Assembly (NCBI GenBank): GCA_014730235.1
Contig: WJIO01000245.1
Coordinates: 1 to 35,904 of the forward strand
Direction: 5' to 3'
DNA from: Candidatus Poribacteria bacterium
GTDB taxonomy: Bacteria > Poribacteria > DTPJ01 > WJIO01
Length of the DNA: 35,904 nt
This document shows positions 7,482 through 15,699 of the stretch, one piece after another. How positions within the stretch are numbered: position 1 is the first letter of the stretch; every line of letters begins with the position of its first letter. The position numbers and the translations under genes were made by a program. Below the pieces are notes generated by a model, which saw only the letters and a program-made list of their open reading frames with translations, had not been told where the DNA came from and did no database searches.

Positions 7482-8732
7482 ATGCTAAAAAATATTATAA
7501 TTTCACTGATGATTTTTTGTTTATTTTCATCTTACACCTTGTCAGATGAATGTTACTGGCCCAACTTCCGGGGGCCTAATAGAGATAACCTTTCAGAGGA
7601 TACTGATTTATTGAAAAAATGGCCACCCAAAGGCCCTGAATTGATATGGAAGACCACTGGTATTGGTTATGGGTTTTCTACTGTTTCTATTGTTGAAGGC
7701 ATGATCTACACCGCAGGTAATATCCAGGATTTTACAAATATTACCGCAATGGACATGTCCGGCAAAATGCTCTGGCAGTTTGAGAGCGGCCCGGCTTTTA
7801 CCAAATCTTATCCCGGTTCTCGGGGAACTCCTACCATATATGATGGCAAATTATATCATCTAAATGGAAACGGTTATATTATATGCCTGGACGCGAAAAC
7901 CGGTGAGGAAATATGGTCATTCAATATTATAGAGAAATTCAATGGCCGGCTTCCGGAATGGGGTCTCAGCGAGTCTTTGATGGTTTATGATGATAAGGTT
8001 GTCTGTTGTCCCGGAGGTGAGGAGATCAGCATCGTTGCTCTAAACAGGCATACCGGAGAGACAATATGGACCTGTAGAGGCATAGGGGATAAACCCGCCT
8101 ATGCTTCCCCTATAATAGTTGATTATGAGGGATTAAGGCAGATTGTTACTGTGATGTCCGGTTCTGCTGTGGGTGTTAATGCAGAAACTGGAGAACTGCT
8201 GTGGAGACACATTCATCCTGTTAAATATGACTCCAATATCAGCACTCCTATTTACCATGATGGTCATATATTTCTTTTTCAGACCTTTGGAAATGGAACA
8301 AAAAAACTCAAGCTTAACGTTAAAGACGATACCTGTTTTGTTGAATTGATATGGCAAACAGGCGAACTGGATAACGAGCATGGTGGGGTTGTTCTGGTAG
8401 ATAGTTACCTTTACGGACATGCTGATGGAAACCATAAATGGAGGCATTGGGCGTGTTTGGATGCAGAAACCGGAGAAACCATGTATTCTGTGGATGGGCT
8501 ACCAGCGAAGGCTTCCGGAACTCTGACTTATGCCGATGGTATGCTTTACCTGCTGGGTCAACCCGGAAATGTGGCCCTTATGCCAGCGAGTCCAGACGGA
8601 TTTAATATTGTAAGTAAGTTTCAATTACCTGAAGATAGTAAGGGGACTGCCTGGGCATATCCGGTGGTCTGCGGTGGACGTTTATATATAAGGCATGGTG
8701 AATTTCTTTATGCTTATAAAATAACTTTTTAA
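7482..8732 (+). CDS. Secreted PQQ-like beta-propeller repeat protein
   Basis: A 416-residue exported protein from ATG 7482: signal peptide MLKNIIISLMIFCLFSSYTLS, then the WPNFRGPNRDN opening typical of planctomycete and Poribacteria PQQ-like propellers. The body shows repeated blades with A-x-x-G-x-x-x-W docking motifs (LDAKTGEEIWSF, LNRHTGETIWTC, VNAETGELLWRH, LDAETGETMYSV), as in BamB and quinoprotein dehydrogenases. Dehydrogenase metal and PQQ ligands are not evident, so a binding or scaffold role is as likely as catalysis. The frame is open upstream with ATGs at 7467 and a start-like codon at 7413, but 7482 gives the cleanest signal peptide. Its stop codon interlocks with that of the convergent ATPase gene. 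Confidence 0.8.
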   Translation: MLKNIIISLMIFCLFSSYTLSDECYWPNFRGPNRDNLSEDTDLLKKWPPKGPELIWKTTGIGYGFSTVSIVEGMIYTAGNIQDFTNITAMDMSGKMLWQFESGPAFTKSYPGSRGTPTIYDGKLYHLNGNGYIICLDAKTGEEIWSFNIIEKFNGRLPEWGLSESLMVYDDKVVCCPGGEEISIVALNRHTGETIWTCRGIGDKPAYASPIIVDYEGLRQIVTVMSGSAVGVNAETGELLWRHIHPVKYDSNISTPIYHDGHIFLFQTFGNGTKKLKLNVKDDTCFVELIWQTGELDNEHGGVVLVDSYLYGHADGNHKWRHWACLDAETGETMYSVDGLPAKASGTLTYADGMLYLLGQPGNVALMPASPDGFNIVSKFQLPEDSKGTAWAYPVVCGGRLYIRHGEFLYAYKITF

Positions 8733-9826
8733 GAAATTGCCTTTTCAGTGGTTTTATCAAACAGATGCATTCTGTTTTTATCCAGCCACATGTCTATGGT
8801 CTGACCTATATCCGGTTGAACGGTGGGTAAAGTCTTTACTTTTAGCATATTTTCGCCGATTCTCAGGTCTATGATATTTTCTGAACCTAGAGGTTCTACC
8901 ACATAAACTTCGGCTTGTACTGTATCTTCAGCGGCTTCATCCCGGACAAATACATCCTCAGCCCTTATACCCAGTATTAGATTAGAATCTGTAGCATCAT
9001 CCTGAATTTTTTTGCCCAGTTCATCGGAGATTGTAAGGATAAAATCGTTTTCGCCTACAATTAAAACAGATTTTCCATCCTCCTGTCTGTATTCACAATC
9101 CAGAAGGTTCATGGCCGGACTGCCAACAAAGCTGGCCACAAACAGGCTGGCAGGATGGTCATACACTTCACCGGGAGTTCCGATCTGTTGAGCCACACCC
9201 TGATTCATAACCGCAATCTTATCGCCCATTGACATGGCCTCTAGCTGATCGTGAGTGACGTATATGGTAGTAGCACCGATGTCTTTCTGAAGGCGTTTAA
9301 GTTCGGCCCGCATTTCAGAACGTAGTTTTGCATCCAGATTAGTCAAAGGCTCATCCATTAGAAATACTTTAGGACGACGAACCATAGCCCTTCCCAAGGC
9401 GACCCTTTGCATTTCACCGCCGCTTAGCTTTGATGGTGTGCGGTTAAGCAGACGTTCAATTCGTAAAACGGCGGAAACCTCTTTTATCCTTTGTTCTATC
9501 TCAGGTTTTGGCATTTTCACGGCTTTTAGCGGGAAGGCCATGTTGTCATAAACGGTCATGTGAGGATAAAGGGCGTAGAACTGAAAAACAAAGGCCACAT
9601 CCCTATCAGCCGGAGGAAGGTCATTGACCTGATTGTTATCAATATATATATCACCTTCATCAGGATGCTCTAATCCGGCAATTGATCTGAGGGTGGTGGT
9701 TTTACCACAGCCGGATGGCCCCAGGAATACCATAAATTCCCGGTCTTTACATTCCAGACTAAGGTTTTTTACTGCAACTACATCGTCAAAACGCTTTGTC
9801 AGGTTTTGAACCCTAACATCTGCCAT
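8729..9826 (-). CDS. ugpC: Carbohydrate/glycerol-phosphate ABC importer ATPase (UgpC/MsmX/MalK family)
   Basis: Cytoplasmic ATPase of a CUT1-type importer, 365 residues. Walker A GPSGCGKT is at 36-43, the Q-loop in FVFQFYALYPHMTVYDN, the signature LSGGEMQRVALGRA, Walker B FLMDEPLTNLDAKLR and H-loop VTHDQ. The C-terminal 130 residues form the MalK-type OB/TOBE regulatory domain (GIRAEDV, then DMWLDKNRMHLFD). Such ATPases serve sn-glycerol-3-phosphate, maltose or multiple sugars, and the sequence cannot separate these. A perfect AGGAGG lies 11 bases before the ATG. It is the last gene of the importer operon, 143 bases downstream of the second permease. The 3' end overlaps the plus-strand propeller gene by 4 bases. 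Confidence 0.92.
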   Translation of the reverse strand: MADVRVQNLTKRFDDVVAVKNLSLECKDREFMVFLGPSGCGKTTTLRSIAGLEHPDEGDIYIDNNQVNDLPPADRDVAFVFQFYALYPHMTVYDNMAFPLKAVKMPKPEIEQRIKEVSAVLRIERLLNRTPSKLSGGEMQRVALGRAMVRRPKVFLMDEPLTNLDAKLRSEMRAELKRLQKDIGATTIYVTHDQLEAMSMGDKIAVMNQGVAQQIGTPGEVYDHPASLFVASFVGSPAMNLLDCEYRQEDGKSVLIVGENDFILTISDELGKKIQDDATDSNLILGIRAEDVFVRDEAAEDTVQAEVYVVEPLGSENIIDLRIGENMLKVKTLPTVQPDIGQTIDMWLDKNRMHLFDKTTEKAIS

Positions 9827-9918
9827 ATTTGGTCTTTCCTCCTGATTTTTAAATTAATAGCACACGAATGAAACGGATTGGACGGATTTATTTTCCATGT
9901 TAGTATAACTTGAGTATA

Positions 9919-9946
9919 GGTTGGGTTTCGCAGACTCAACCCAACC
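9919..9946 (-). other. Intercistronic hairpin between permease and ATPase genes
   Basis: GGTTGGGTT (9919-9927) pairs perfectly with AACCCAACC (9938-9946) around a 10-base loop. It lies in the 143-base gap between the second permease and the ATPase of the importer. Read on the minus strand there is no run of U after the stem, so it is unlikely to be an efficient intrinsic terminator. mRNA stabilisation or processing is more plausible. The rest of the gap shows nothing else except the ATPase ribosome site. Confidence 0.5.
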
Positions 9947-9969
9947 AAAAAACCAAATGTCTCACAATT

Positions 9970-10842
9970 CTATTTCTTTATAGCACCAAAAGTAACACCT
10001 CTAAGCAGGTGTTTCCTCATAATAAACGTAAATACTGCCACCGGGAGAAGGAATATAAAAGTTCCGGCGGCTATTTGGCCCCATTCAACGCCAGAAGTAC
10101 CCATTCTGCTGGCTAGTGAAGGTGGAGCGGTTCGGGCATTTCTTGTGGTCATTATCAATGCAAAGGCAAATTCATTCCATGCTGTAATCAGGCAAAACAC
10201 TGCGGTTGCGGCTATGCCAGTAACTGCCTGAGGTAGGACTACTTTGATAAAAGCCTGAAATCGGGAATAACCATCCACAAGGGCAGCTTCTTCATATTCC
10301 TTTGGTATTTCGTCTATAAAACCTTTCATAAGCCATGTAGCAAAGGATACGTTGAAAGTGGTGTATAAAAGTATTAGCCCAAAGTGGGTATCGATCAAAT
10401 GTAATGCCCTATACATCAAAAATAACGGTATAATAACCACAACGGGCGGCAGCATACGAGTGCTGAGGATAAAGAACATCATGTCATTCTTACCCTTAAC
10501 CTCAAACCTGGAAAAGGCATACGCGCTTATTGTTCCTAATCCTACAGCCAAAGCCGTACTGACAAATCCTATTATTGTACTGTTAAGCAACTGACGTGGG
10601 TAGGGTGATGCTCCAACTATCTTTGGGCCTTCGGTGGTGGTTGTTCGAATTGTCATAAGGCCTATGTAATTATCCAGTGTTGGCTTAAAGAAAAACTTTG
10701 GCGGCATTACGAAAATATCCGGCCATTTTTTCAGTGATGTGGCGATGATCCAGTATATGGGTATCAAGTAAAATATCAGGGCGATCAGTATTACTATTAT
10801 AGCTACTGTATGTCCTTTTCCCTTTCCGAATTTCTTACTCAC
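9970..10842 (-). CDS. Carbohydrate ABC transporter permease (MalG/UgpE-like)
   Basis: Second membrane subunit of the importer, 290 residues with six predicted membrane segments, the first at about 12-34. The ATPase-coupling EAA loop is present: EEAALVDGYSRFQAFIKVVLP. The C-terminus RKHLLRGVTFGAIKK matches the end of MalG-type permeases. The start is GTG at 10842, overlapping the TAG stop of the upstream permease by one base (TAGTG), with AAAGG about 10 bases upstream; the two are translationally coupled. The family (binding_protein-dependent transport inner membrane component, CUT1) moves di- and oligosaccharides or glycerol phosphate. Confidence 0.9.
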   Translation of the reverse strand: MSKKFGKGKGHTVAIIVILIALIFYLIPIYWIIATSLKKWPDIFVMPPKFFFKPTLDNYIGLMTIRTTTTEGPKIVGASPYPRQLLNSTIIGFVSTALAVGLGTISAYAFSRFEVKGKNDMMFFILSTRMLPPVVVIIPLFLMYRALHLIDTHFGLILLYTTFNVSFATWLMKGFIDEIPKEYEEAALVDGYSRFQAFIKVVLPQAVTGIAATAVFCLITAWNEFAFALIMTTRNARTAPPSLASRMGTSGVEWGQIAAGTFIFLLPVAVFTFIMRKHLLRGVTFGAIKK

Positions 10843-11822
10843 TATGCGTTACCTTTCGCTTTATTAAGATATTTTATGTATATATTGCTAAGGGCGATGA
10901 TGAATATAAGTAAAATGTAGGCCAGAGCGCAGGATTCGCCTGTGTTATAATCTTGAAAAGCCCTTCTGTAGAGGTTCATGGATACAGTTTCTGTGGCTGA
11001 TCCAGGGCCTCCTGCCGTGGCTATATATACCAAGTCAAACAGCTTAAACGCGTCCATAGTTCTGAATAAAAGTGCTATTAGCAGTAAGGGCGCAACCAGT
11101 GGGAAGGTTATGTGTCTGAATTTAAACCAGGTGGAAGCTCTGTCAATTTCCGCCGCTTCATAGAGATATTTGGGTATAGCTGATAATCCAGCCAGAGACA
11201 GGAGCATCATAAATGGCGACCACATCCAAGTGTCAATGATAACTAAGGAAAACAAAGCGGCTTTAGGTCTTGTTAGCCAGATTATGCCCCTGGCGTTGCT
11301 GGCAGCATCTTTAAACCAGCTTACTATACCCGATGGAAAATGCAAGGCGGCTGTGATCTTATGCAGAACGGCAGGCCCTAAAGACAAAAGATAGTTGAAT
11401 AATCCCCAGGAAGAATCCAATATAAAACGCCAGAAAAGCCCTACAACCACCGGAGAAAGCATCATTGGGATCAGCATAAGAGTAGTGATTAAACCTTTAC
11501 CCTGAAATTCCCGGTTTAAAAGTAAAGCCAGACCGAATCCAATTATAAATTGAGCGGCTACAGCCAGAACCACAAAATATGCCGTAGTTACAAAATATGA
11601 CCAGGTTGCTTTCTGGGAGAAAATACGAATATAGTTTTTGGTACCAATAAAATCCGGCGCCTGGGAATTTATTGCTGAATAGTCGGAAAAACTTAATACC
11701 AAAGACCAGAGCAGTGGAAAGATGTTCATCACAATAAGCAGGATAATCGTTGGCATGATGAACATCATTTTTAATTGATAGTCGCTTAGAGATTTTGATC
11801 TAAAACTTACCTCACCTCTCAA
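10842..11822 (-). CDS. Carbohydrate ABC transporter permease (MalF/UgpA-like)
   Basis: First membrane subunit of the importer, 326 residues with about six membrane segments. It contains the EAA coupling loop YEAAEIDRASTWFKFRHITFP and the family motif FKLFDLVYIATAGGPGSATET characteristic of MalF/UgpA permeases. Start is TTG at 11822, supported by AGGAG 7 bases upstream. No better ATG lies near, the first internal Met being residue 19. It follows the binding-protein gene after a 98-base gap with a hairpin, and overlaps the next permease by one base. Confidence 0.9.
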   Translation of the reverse strand: MRGEVSFRSKSLSDYQLKMMFIMPTIILLIVMNIFPLLWSLVLSFSDYSAINSQAPDFIGTKNYIRIFSQKATWSYFVTTAYFVVLAVAAQFIIGFGLALLLNREFQGKGLITTLMLIPMMLSPVVVGLFWRFILDSSWGLFNYLLSLGPAVLHKITAALHFPSGIVSWFKDAASNARGIIWLTRPKAALFSLVIIDTWMWSPFMMLLSLAGLSAIPKYLYEAAEIDRASTWFKFRHITFPLVAPLLLIALLFRTMDAFKLFDLVYIATAGGPGSATETVSMNLYRRAFQDYNTGESCALAYILLIFIIALSNIYIKYLNKAKGNA

Positions 11823-11865
11823 ATCTTAACTCCTGATAATTGCTGATTATATTTTTTCTTCTATA

Positions 11866-11900
11866 TTTTAATGGGTGGGAATTTTTCCAACCCATTAAAA
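11866..11900 (-). other. Hairpin between binding-protein and permease genes (possible attenuator or stabiliser)
   Basis: TTTTAATGGGT..GG pairs with CC..ACCCATTAAAA (one mismatch) around an AATTTTT-type loop, giving a stem of about 15 pairs. It sits in the 98-base space between the binding-protein stop and the first permease start. On the minus-strand transcript the stem is followed by AUAGAAGAAAAAA rather than U, so full termination is doubtful. Such hairpins after binding-protein genes commonly raise the level of that message over the permeases. Confidence 0.5.
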
Positions 11901-11920
11901 TAAATTTTTATATACTAATT

Positions 11921-13261
11921 TTACTTATCGTAGTAACCTGCGTTTCGGAATATCTCCTCATGTTCCTTTGCCAGTTTATCCATGGCTTCTTTGGCTGTCA
12001 TTTGGCCAGTTACGGCGGCGTTCCAGTTTGTCTGGCATCGCTGAAGCAGTTCGGCATATTCGGGAACAGCCCAGAAGTCTCTGACATATTTCAGACTTTC
12101 CACAAAAGCCGGATTAAAGGGATTCATCTTGAGGAATTCCTCTGATTCCAGCACCTGGGAAGATGCAGCCAACCCGCCCAGTTTAGCCCACTTCAACTGA
12201 TTTTTTGGCTTGCAGAACCAGTTTATAAACTGTTTAGCAGCTTCTTTATTTTTGGAATATGATGATATAGACATCCCCTGTCCGCCCATACTTATATAGC
12301 GTCGGAATTCACCATCTTCACCCACCTGACCGGGGGCGGCAAAAAAGCCGGTGCTATCAGCATAAGGGCTTTTATCTTCTGCAAGTAAACCCGGGAAGAA
12401 GGCGAAAAAGTCCATAGCCATGGAGACTTTTCCCTGCTGAAAAGCTGTCAGACACTCATTCCAATAGTAGTTCTCAGAACCGGGAGGAGTAAATTTGGCC
12501 AGATCGACATAGAATTCCAGAGCCTTGACACCTTCATCACTGTTTAGAATTCCGTCTACCTTATAGGTTTTGGGATCACCATAAGAACCACCGAAGGACC
12601 ACATTACCTGCTGGAATCCCATAGTTATAGCATCATAATCTTTACCAAGCCACATGGCGATTCCATACAAAGGTGGTTCGGCGTCAGGACGATGGAAAAA
12701 TTCAGCTATGTTTTTCATCTGGGTATAAGTCTCAGGAACTGCCAGATCGTAGCCATATTTTTCTTTGAAGTCTTCCATTTCTTTTGGGTCTTCAAAGAGG
12801 TCTCTTCTGTAGGCAAAGCCGTTACAATCGGTTTCGGCGGGTACCGCGTAATATTTGCCGCTTTCCTTTGGATATTCCCCGAGATATTTCAGGGCTTTAG
12901 GACTCATGGATTTATCCAGACCAGTGGTCTTCATCCATTCGGTAAGCTCCACATAGTGACCGCCTTCGGCCCCTCGACCTAACCATTGGCTGTCGCCTAT
13001 GACTATATCATAGGTATCAGATTTTGCAGCAAATGCAGTAAAAACCTTAGTTTCAAACTGTCCCCATGGTATAGGGTCAACAACGACTTTAATACCCGTT
13101 TCTTCAGTAAAATCTTTTGCCAGTTCCACCAAAAAGTTTGCAGGATCCCATTCTGCCCATACAAGAGTTAGTGTTGTCTCTTTCTTGGCACAGCCAATTA
13201 CGATTAGCAAAGCCATAAGGCAAACAAATAATGGGATATAGATTTTTAACGAACGTTTCAT
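11921..13261 (-). CDS. Sugar ABC transporter substrate-binding lipoprotein
   Basis: Extracytoplasmic binding protein of the CUT1 importer, 446 residues. The signal peptide ends with the lipobox VIGC (Cys24), so it is lipid-anchored. The body matches SBP_bac_1/UgpB-MalE type proteins: VWAEWDPANFLVELAKDFTEETGIKV at the first strand and helix, DIVIGDSQWLG, KVSMAMDFFAFFPGL, and MGGQGMSISSYSKNKEAAKQFINW. Ligand could be a di- or oligosaccharide or a glycerophosphodiester. GGAGGGG lies about 10 bases before the ATG. It is first in the importer operon, followed by two permeases and the ATPase; its promoter should lie in the 129 bases upstream, where I see only AT-rich sequence without a clear -35/-10 pair. 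Confidence 0.92.
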   Translation of the reverse strand: MKRSLKIYIPLFVCLMALLIVIGCAKKETTLTLVWAEWDPANFLVELAKDFTEETGIKVVVDPIPWGQFETKVFTAFAAKSDTYDIVIGDSQWLGRGAEGGHYVELTEWMKTTGLDKSMSPKALKYLGEYPKESGKYYAVPAETDCNGFAYRRDLFEDPKEMEDFKEKYGYDLAVPETYTQMKNIAEFFHRPDAEPPLYGIAMWLGKDYDAITMGFQQVMWSFGGSYGDPKTYKVDGILNSDEGVKALEFYVDLAKFTPPGSENYYWNECLTAFQQGKVSMAMDFFAFFPGLLAEDKSPYADSTGFFAAPGQVGEDGEFRRYISMGGQGMSISSYSKNKEAAKQFINWFCKPKNQLKWAKLGGLAASSQVLESEEFLKMNPFNPAFVESLKYVRDFWAVPEYAELLQRCQTNWNAAVTGQMTAKEAMDKLAKEHEEIFRNAGYYDK

Positions 13262-13390
13262 ATTTACTGCCCCTCCATATTCATCCAGTTACTTGATTAT
13301 TGGCTTATTTAAAAGAAAACCAGGAAACAACCTTAGAAATTATTACATATATCAAACTAAAAAGCAAGAAAATTATATTTATCTCAAAAG

Positions 13391-13675
13391 CTAGATTTTA
13401 TAGTGTTCAGCCAGAGTTATAGCCCTGTCATGTTGACTTTTTTTCATTAGCGCATCATAAATTTCTCTGGCTATATTGTTTACAACGTCTTTTGGTATTT
13501 TATATTCTTTTATGTATTCTTCGTCCAGGCTTTTAAGGTCTTTTTCTATATTCCTGAGAAGCTCTTCCTGAGTGTATAAAAAGGATGGTCTTCTGGTAAT
13601 AACGTATTCCCGCATTAATACTCTTATCTTTTCAATGACCGCTTTTTGAGTTGCTGATAATTCTGATTCCTTCAT
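13391..13675 (-). CDS. Small hypothetical helical protein (94 aa)
   Basis: Unrecognised. A 94-residue, charged, apparently all-helical soluble protein with no signal peptide or cysteines. The C-terminal DRAITLAEHYKI looks like half of a TPR-type helix pair, but this is not enough to assign a domain. A good ribosome site (AGGAG, 7 bases before ATG 13675) supports it as a real gene. It stands alone between the importer operon and a MITE copy, with its upstream promoter space partly provided by sequence next to that element. No function is proposed. Confidence 0.6.
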   Translation of the reverse strand: MKESELSATQKAVIEKIRVLMREYVITRRPSFLYTQEELLRNIEKDLKSLDEEYIKEYKIPKDVVNNIAREIYDALMKKSQHDRAITLAEHYKI

Positions 13676-13695
13676 GGCTTAACTCCTGAAACATG

Positions 13696-13853
13696 AATTA
13701 TTTGGTTCTTCCGGATTTAATGTGGTAATGAAGAAAAATCACAAATTATACAGGAAAAATGTACTTTGCTTGTCATTCCTGCTTTTGCAGGAATGACAAG
13801 CATGTAAAAATTTTTCATTTTTACCACACTTAACCCTGAAGAACTTATTATTT
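13696..13853 (+). mobile_element. MITE copy with 7/8 target duplication (element 13704-13845)
   Basis: Element 13704-13845 (142 bp) begins GGTTCTTCCGGATTTAATG and ends CCCTGAAGAACT. The flanks AATTATTT (13696-13703) and TATTATTT (13846-13853) form an 8-bp duplication with one mismatch. The core palindrome TCATTCCTGC..GCAGGAATGA is at about 13772-13797. It belongs to the long-left-arm subtype. It lies 4 bases beyond its duplication from the stop of the glycosidase-like gene, that is, immediately 3' of the minus-strand cluster 17684-13858. Confidence 0.85.
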
Positions 13854-13857
13854 TAAA

Positions 13858-15033
13858 TCACTCCGCCAGTTTCAACAATACACCCTGTCCTGGTGCAAGC
13901 CAGTCATTTTCTGCGGAAAGGTTATGTATCTCACCGGTATAAGGTGAAACACGCTGCAAACGGACATCGGATTTATTGAATTCCAGGCGAAATGGCGTTG
14001 AATTCTGAAAGCTCTTATTGACAATCATTACATAATCTGAACCATCGGAATGTTTAAATTCGCCAATTAAAAAATCAGTATTTCCACTAATAGATTTGAT
14101 CAGTGTATCCCCGGGCAGATTTTCGCAACCTTCGGGTATATCGCCGGTATGATATACTCCGGTTGAGGTGAGTTTTAAAAGCGTTGGTGCAAGTTTGTGA
14201 ACCATCAGATTTACATTTTGCATGTAATACCAGGTTGCAGTGCGATTTCCAAACTGGTCAATAGGTGACATACGATAGTTGCCTCTATCCCGCGCAACAT
14301 AAGTGAAGTATCCTATGCCTTTACCACCATAGGCCAGAGTTGTGAAAACCTGAAATCTCATATCAGCCGCTGTTGGCTCGCGATATGTAAAATGGGCGTT
14401 TGCCAGTACCACGTTCCAAAAGGGCTTTTTGTATTTAAGGGCGGCGTTCCTGATTGTTTCCAGATTGGCGAAATATCCCTCCCGGAGAGGTTCGTATTCC
14501 ATCAGAGCGTAATGGTCATAACATATAACTGCTGGATCAACTGTCTGAATGTATTTATCCACGTGTTCTTTATATGTCTCTGTTCCCAGTTGCCGGGATG
14601 ATGCGTAATTGGGAAATAAATTGATAAGGGGTATCTTATCAGGGTCATTTGAAAGAAAGGCTTTGGAAACTAGTGCAAGGCCCGGAAATAAATCCGCATG
14701 GGGTTCATCTCTGAGGTAATAGCCCAGTAATGCAGGATGAGATCCTACTTCTTCTGTAAGAGTTTTTACATTTTCCAGAGCTTTTTCCGCATTGATGTCC
14801 CTAAAATAGTAGCTTGATGATCTGTTATCGTTGACAATAGCTTTAAGGCCGTATTCATGGGCCAGATCGAGTCTATGGGTGGGTGAATAGACTACTGTAA
14901 TACCACAGTCGGCGATTTCCTGAACCTGATCATGATTTTCGGGTATATTGTCCCAGATAAGAATGGGGAAAAAATCCTCCTCGACTGCAGATGACAGTAT
15001 GGTGGGAATAATTAAAAGGGAGAGCAGAGACAT
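13858..15033 (-). CDS. Secreted glycoside-hydrolase-like protein (TIM-barrel type)
   Basis: A 391-residue exported protein: a short hydrophobic N-terminus (MSLLSLLIIPTILSSA) acts as signal peptide. The body reads like a (beta/alpha)8 glycosidase of the GH42/GH5-like clan. GYYLRDEPH at about 104-112 provides a candidate acid/base glutamate, and YGGKGIGYFTY a later barrel strand. The last 90 residues look like a beta-sandwich (DYVMIVNKSF, RVSPYTGEI). I cannot place it in a numbered GH family or name a substrate. ATG 15033 has GGAG about 8 bases upstream. It is the last gene of a minus-strand cluster and is followed at once by a MITE. Confidence 0.65.
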   Translation of the reverse strand: MSLLSLLIIPTILSSAVEEDFFPILIWDNIPENHDQVQEIADCGITVVYSPTHRLDLAHEYGLKAIVNDNRSSSYYFRDINAEKALENVKTLTEEVGSHPALLGYYLRDEPHADLFPGLALVSKAFLSNDPDKIPLINLFPNYASSRQLGTETYKEHVDKYIQTVDPAVICYDHYALMEYEPLREGYFANLETIRNAALKYKKPFWNVVLANAHFTYREPTAADMRFQVFTTLAYGGKGIGYFTYVARDRGNYRMSPIDQFGNRTATWYYMQNVNLMVHKLAPTLLKLTSTGVYHTGDIPEGCENLPGDTLIKSISGNTDFLIGEFKHSDGSDYVMIVNKSFQNSTPFRLEFNKSDVRLQRVSPYTGEIHNLSAENDWLAPGQGVLLKLAE

Positions 15034-15054
15034 ATTTTAGCTCCTTTAGTTATG

Positions 15055-15633
15055 TTAATAAGATTTCTGTAATGACATGAAGGGCTTAAATAAATATTTC
15101 TTTTGTTTTGACCAGTTAATCTCTTTTTTGAACAGCATTGTCAGTCCATCTTCAGATAGGCCAATTTCCTCGATTCCGGGTAGTGATCTGTAAAGTTTTA
15201 AGGTTTCAGGAAATTTTAACGCAGGAAACTCATAACTATTAACTCCCAATTCTCTGAGTTTAGCTGCGATACGCTTACATAAAAGTATTGATATATATAC
15301 ACTGTTCCTGTATTCTGGTGATATGAAGAAAAGCCTGGGTATATATTTGTTTCTATCTTTTATAATCATACGCAGAGCTATTATTCTATTTTTATTTTCT
15401 GCATAGACAAGATAACCCCGTTTAAGGAAATCCAGCATCTTCTCCGGTTTCTGATACTCTTCATAGAAAGCATCCATTTCCTCTTTGCTGTAGGTCTGGC
15501 AAATTTCGTTTTGGTCTTTTGTTACTTTCTCGATAAATACGGATATATCATTTGCCAGATCGTTTAAATTGCCTTTGTGATGACCATTAAGATTATCGAA
15601 CTCTTTTATGTTAGGTGTAATGTGAATATTCAT
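15055..15633 (-). CDS. Hypothetical protein, possible GNAT-fold acyltransferase
   Basis: A 192-residue protein without signal peptide or membrane segment. The central section (GYLVYAENKNRIIALRMII, then PRLFFISPEYRNSVYISILLCKRIAAKLRELGV) has the strand, strand, helix pattern of GNAT acetyltransferases, but the acetyl-CoA loop R/Q-x-x-G-x-G/A is not preserved. It may be a degenerate or divergent member. ATG 15633 has AGGA just upstream. It sits 21 bases before the glycosidase-like gene and 66 bases after the M42 peptidase gene. Confidence 0.5.
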   Translation of the reverse strand: MNIHITPNIKEFDNLNGHHKGNLNDLANDISVFIEKVTKDQNEICQTYSKEEMDAFYEEYQKPEKMLDFLKRGYLVYAENKNRIIALRMIIKDRNKYIPRLFFISPEYRNSVYISILLCKRIAAKLRELGVNSYEFPALKFPETLKLYRSLPGIEEIGLSEDGLTMLFKKEINWSKQKKYLFKPFMSLQKSY

Positions 15634-15699
15634 TTTTCCTGTTCCCCAAAATTAATAGATATTACCCTTAATCCTGAAAGCCAGATTTTATTAAGCTGC

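Noticed and set aside
9919-9946. Hairpin as an intrinsic terminator of the importer operon
   Set aside because: There is no U-run after the stem on the minus strand, and the ATPase gene downstream belongs to the same transporter.
12692-12982. Plus-strand open frame inside the binding-protein gene
   Set aside because: It is antisense to a well-supported lipoprotein gene and shows no domain or ribosome site.
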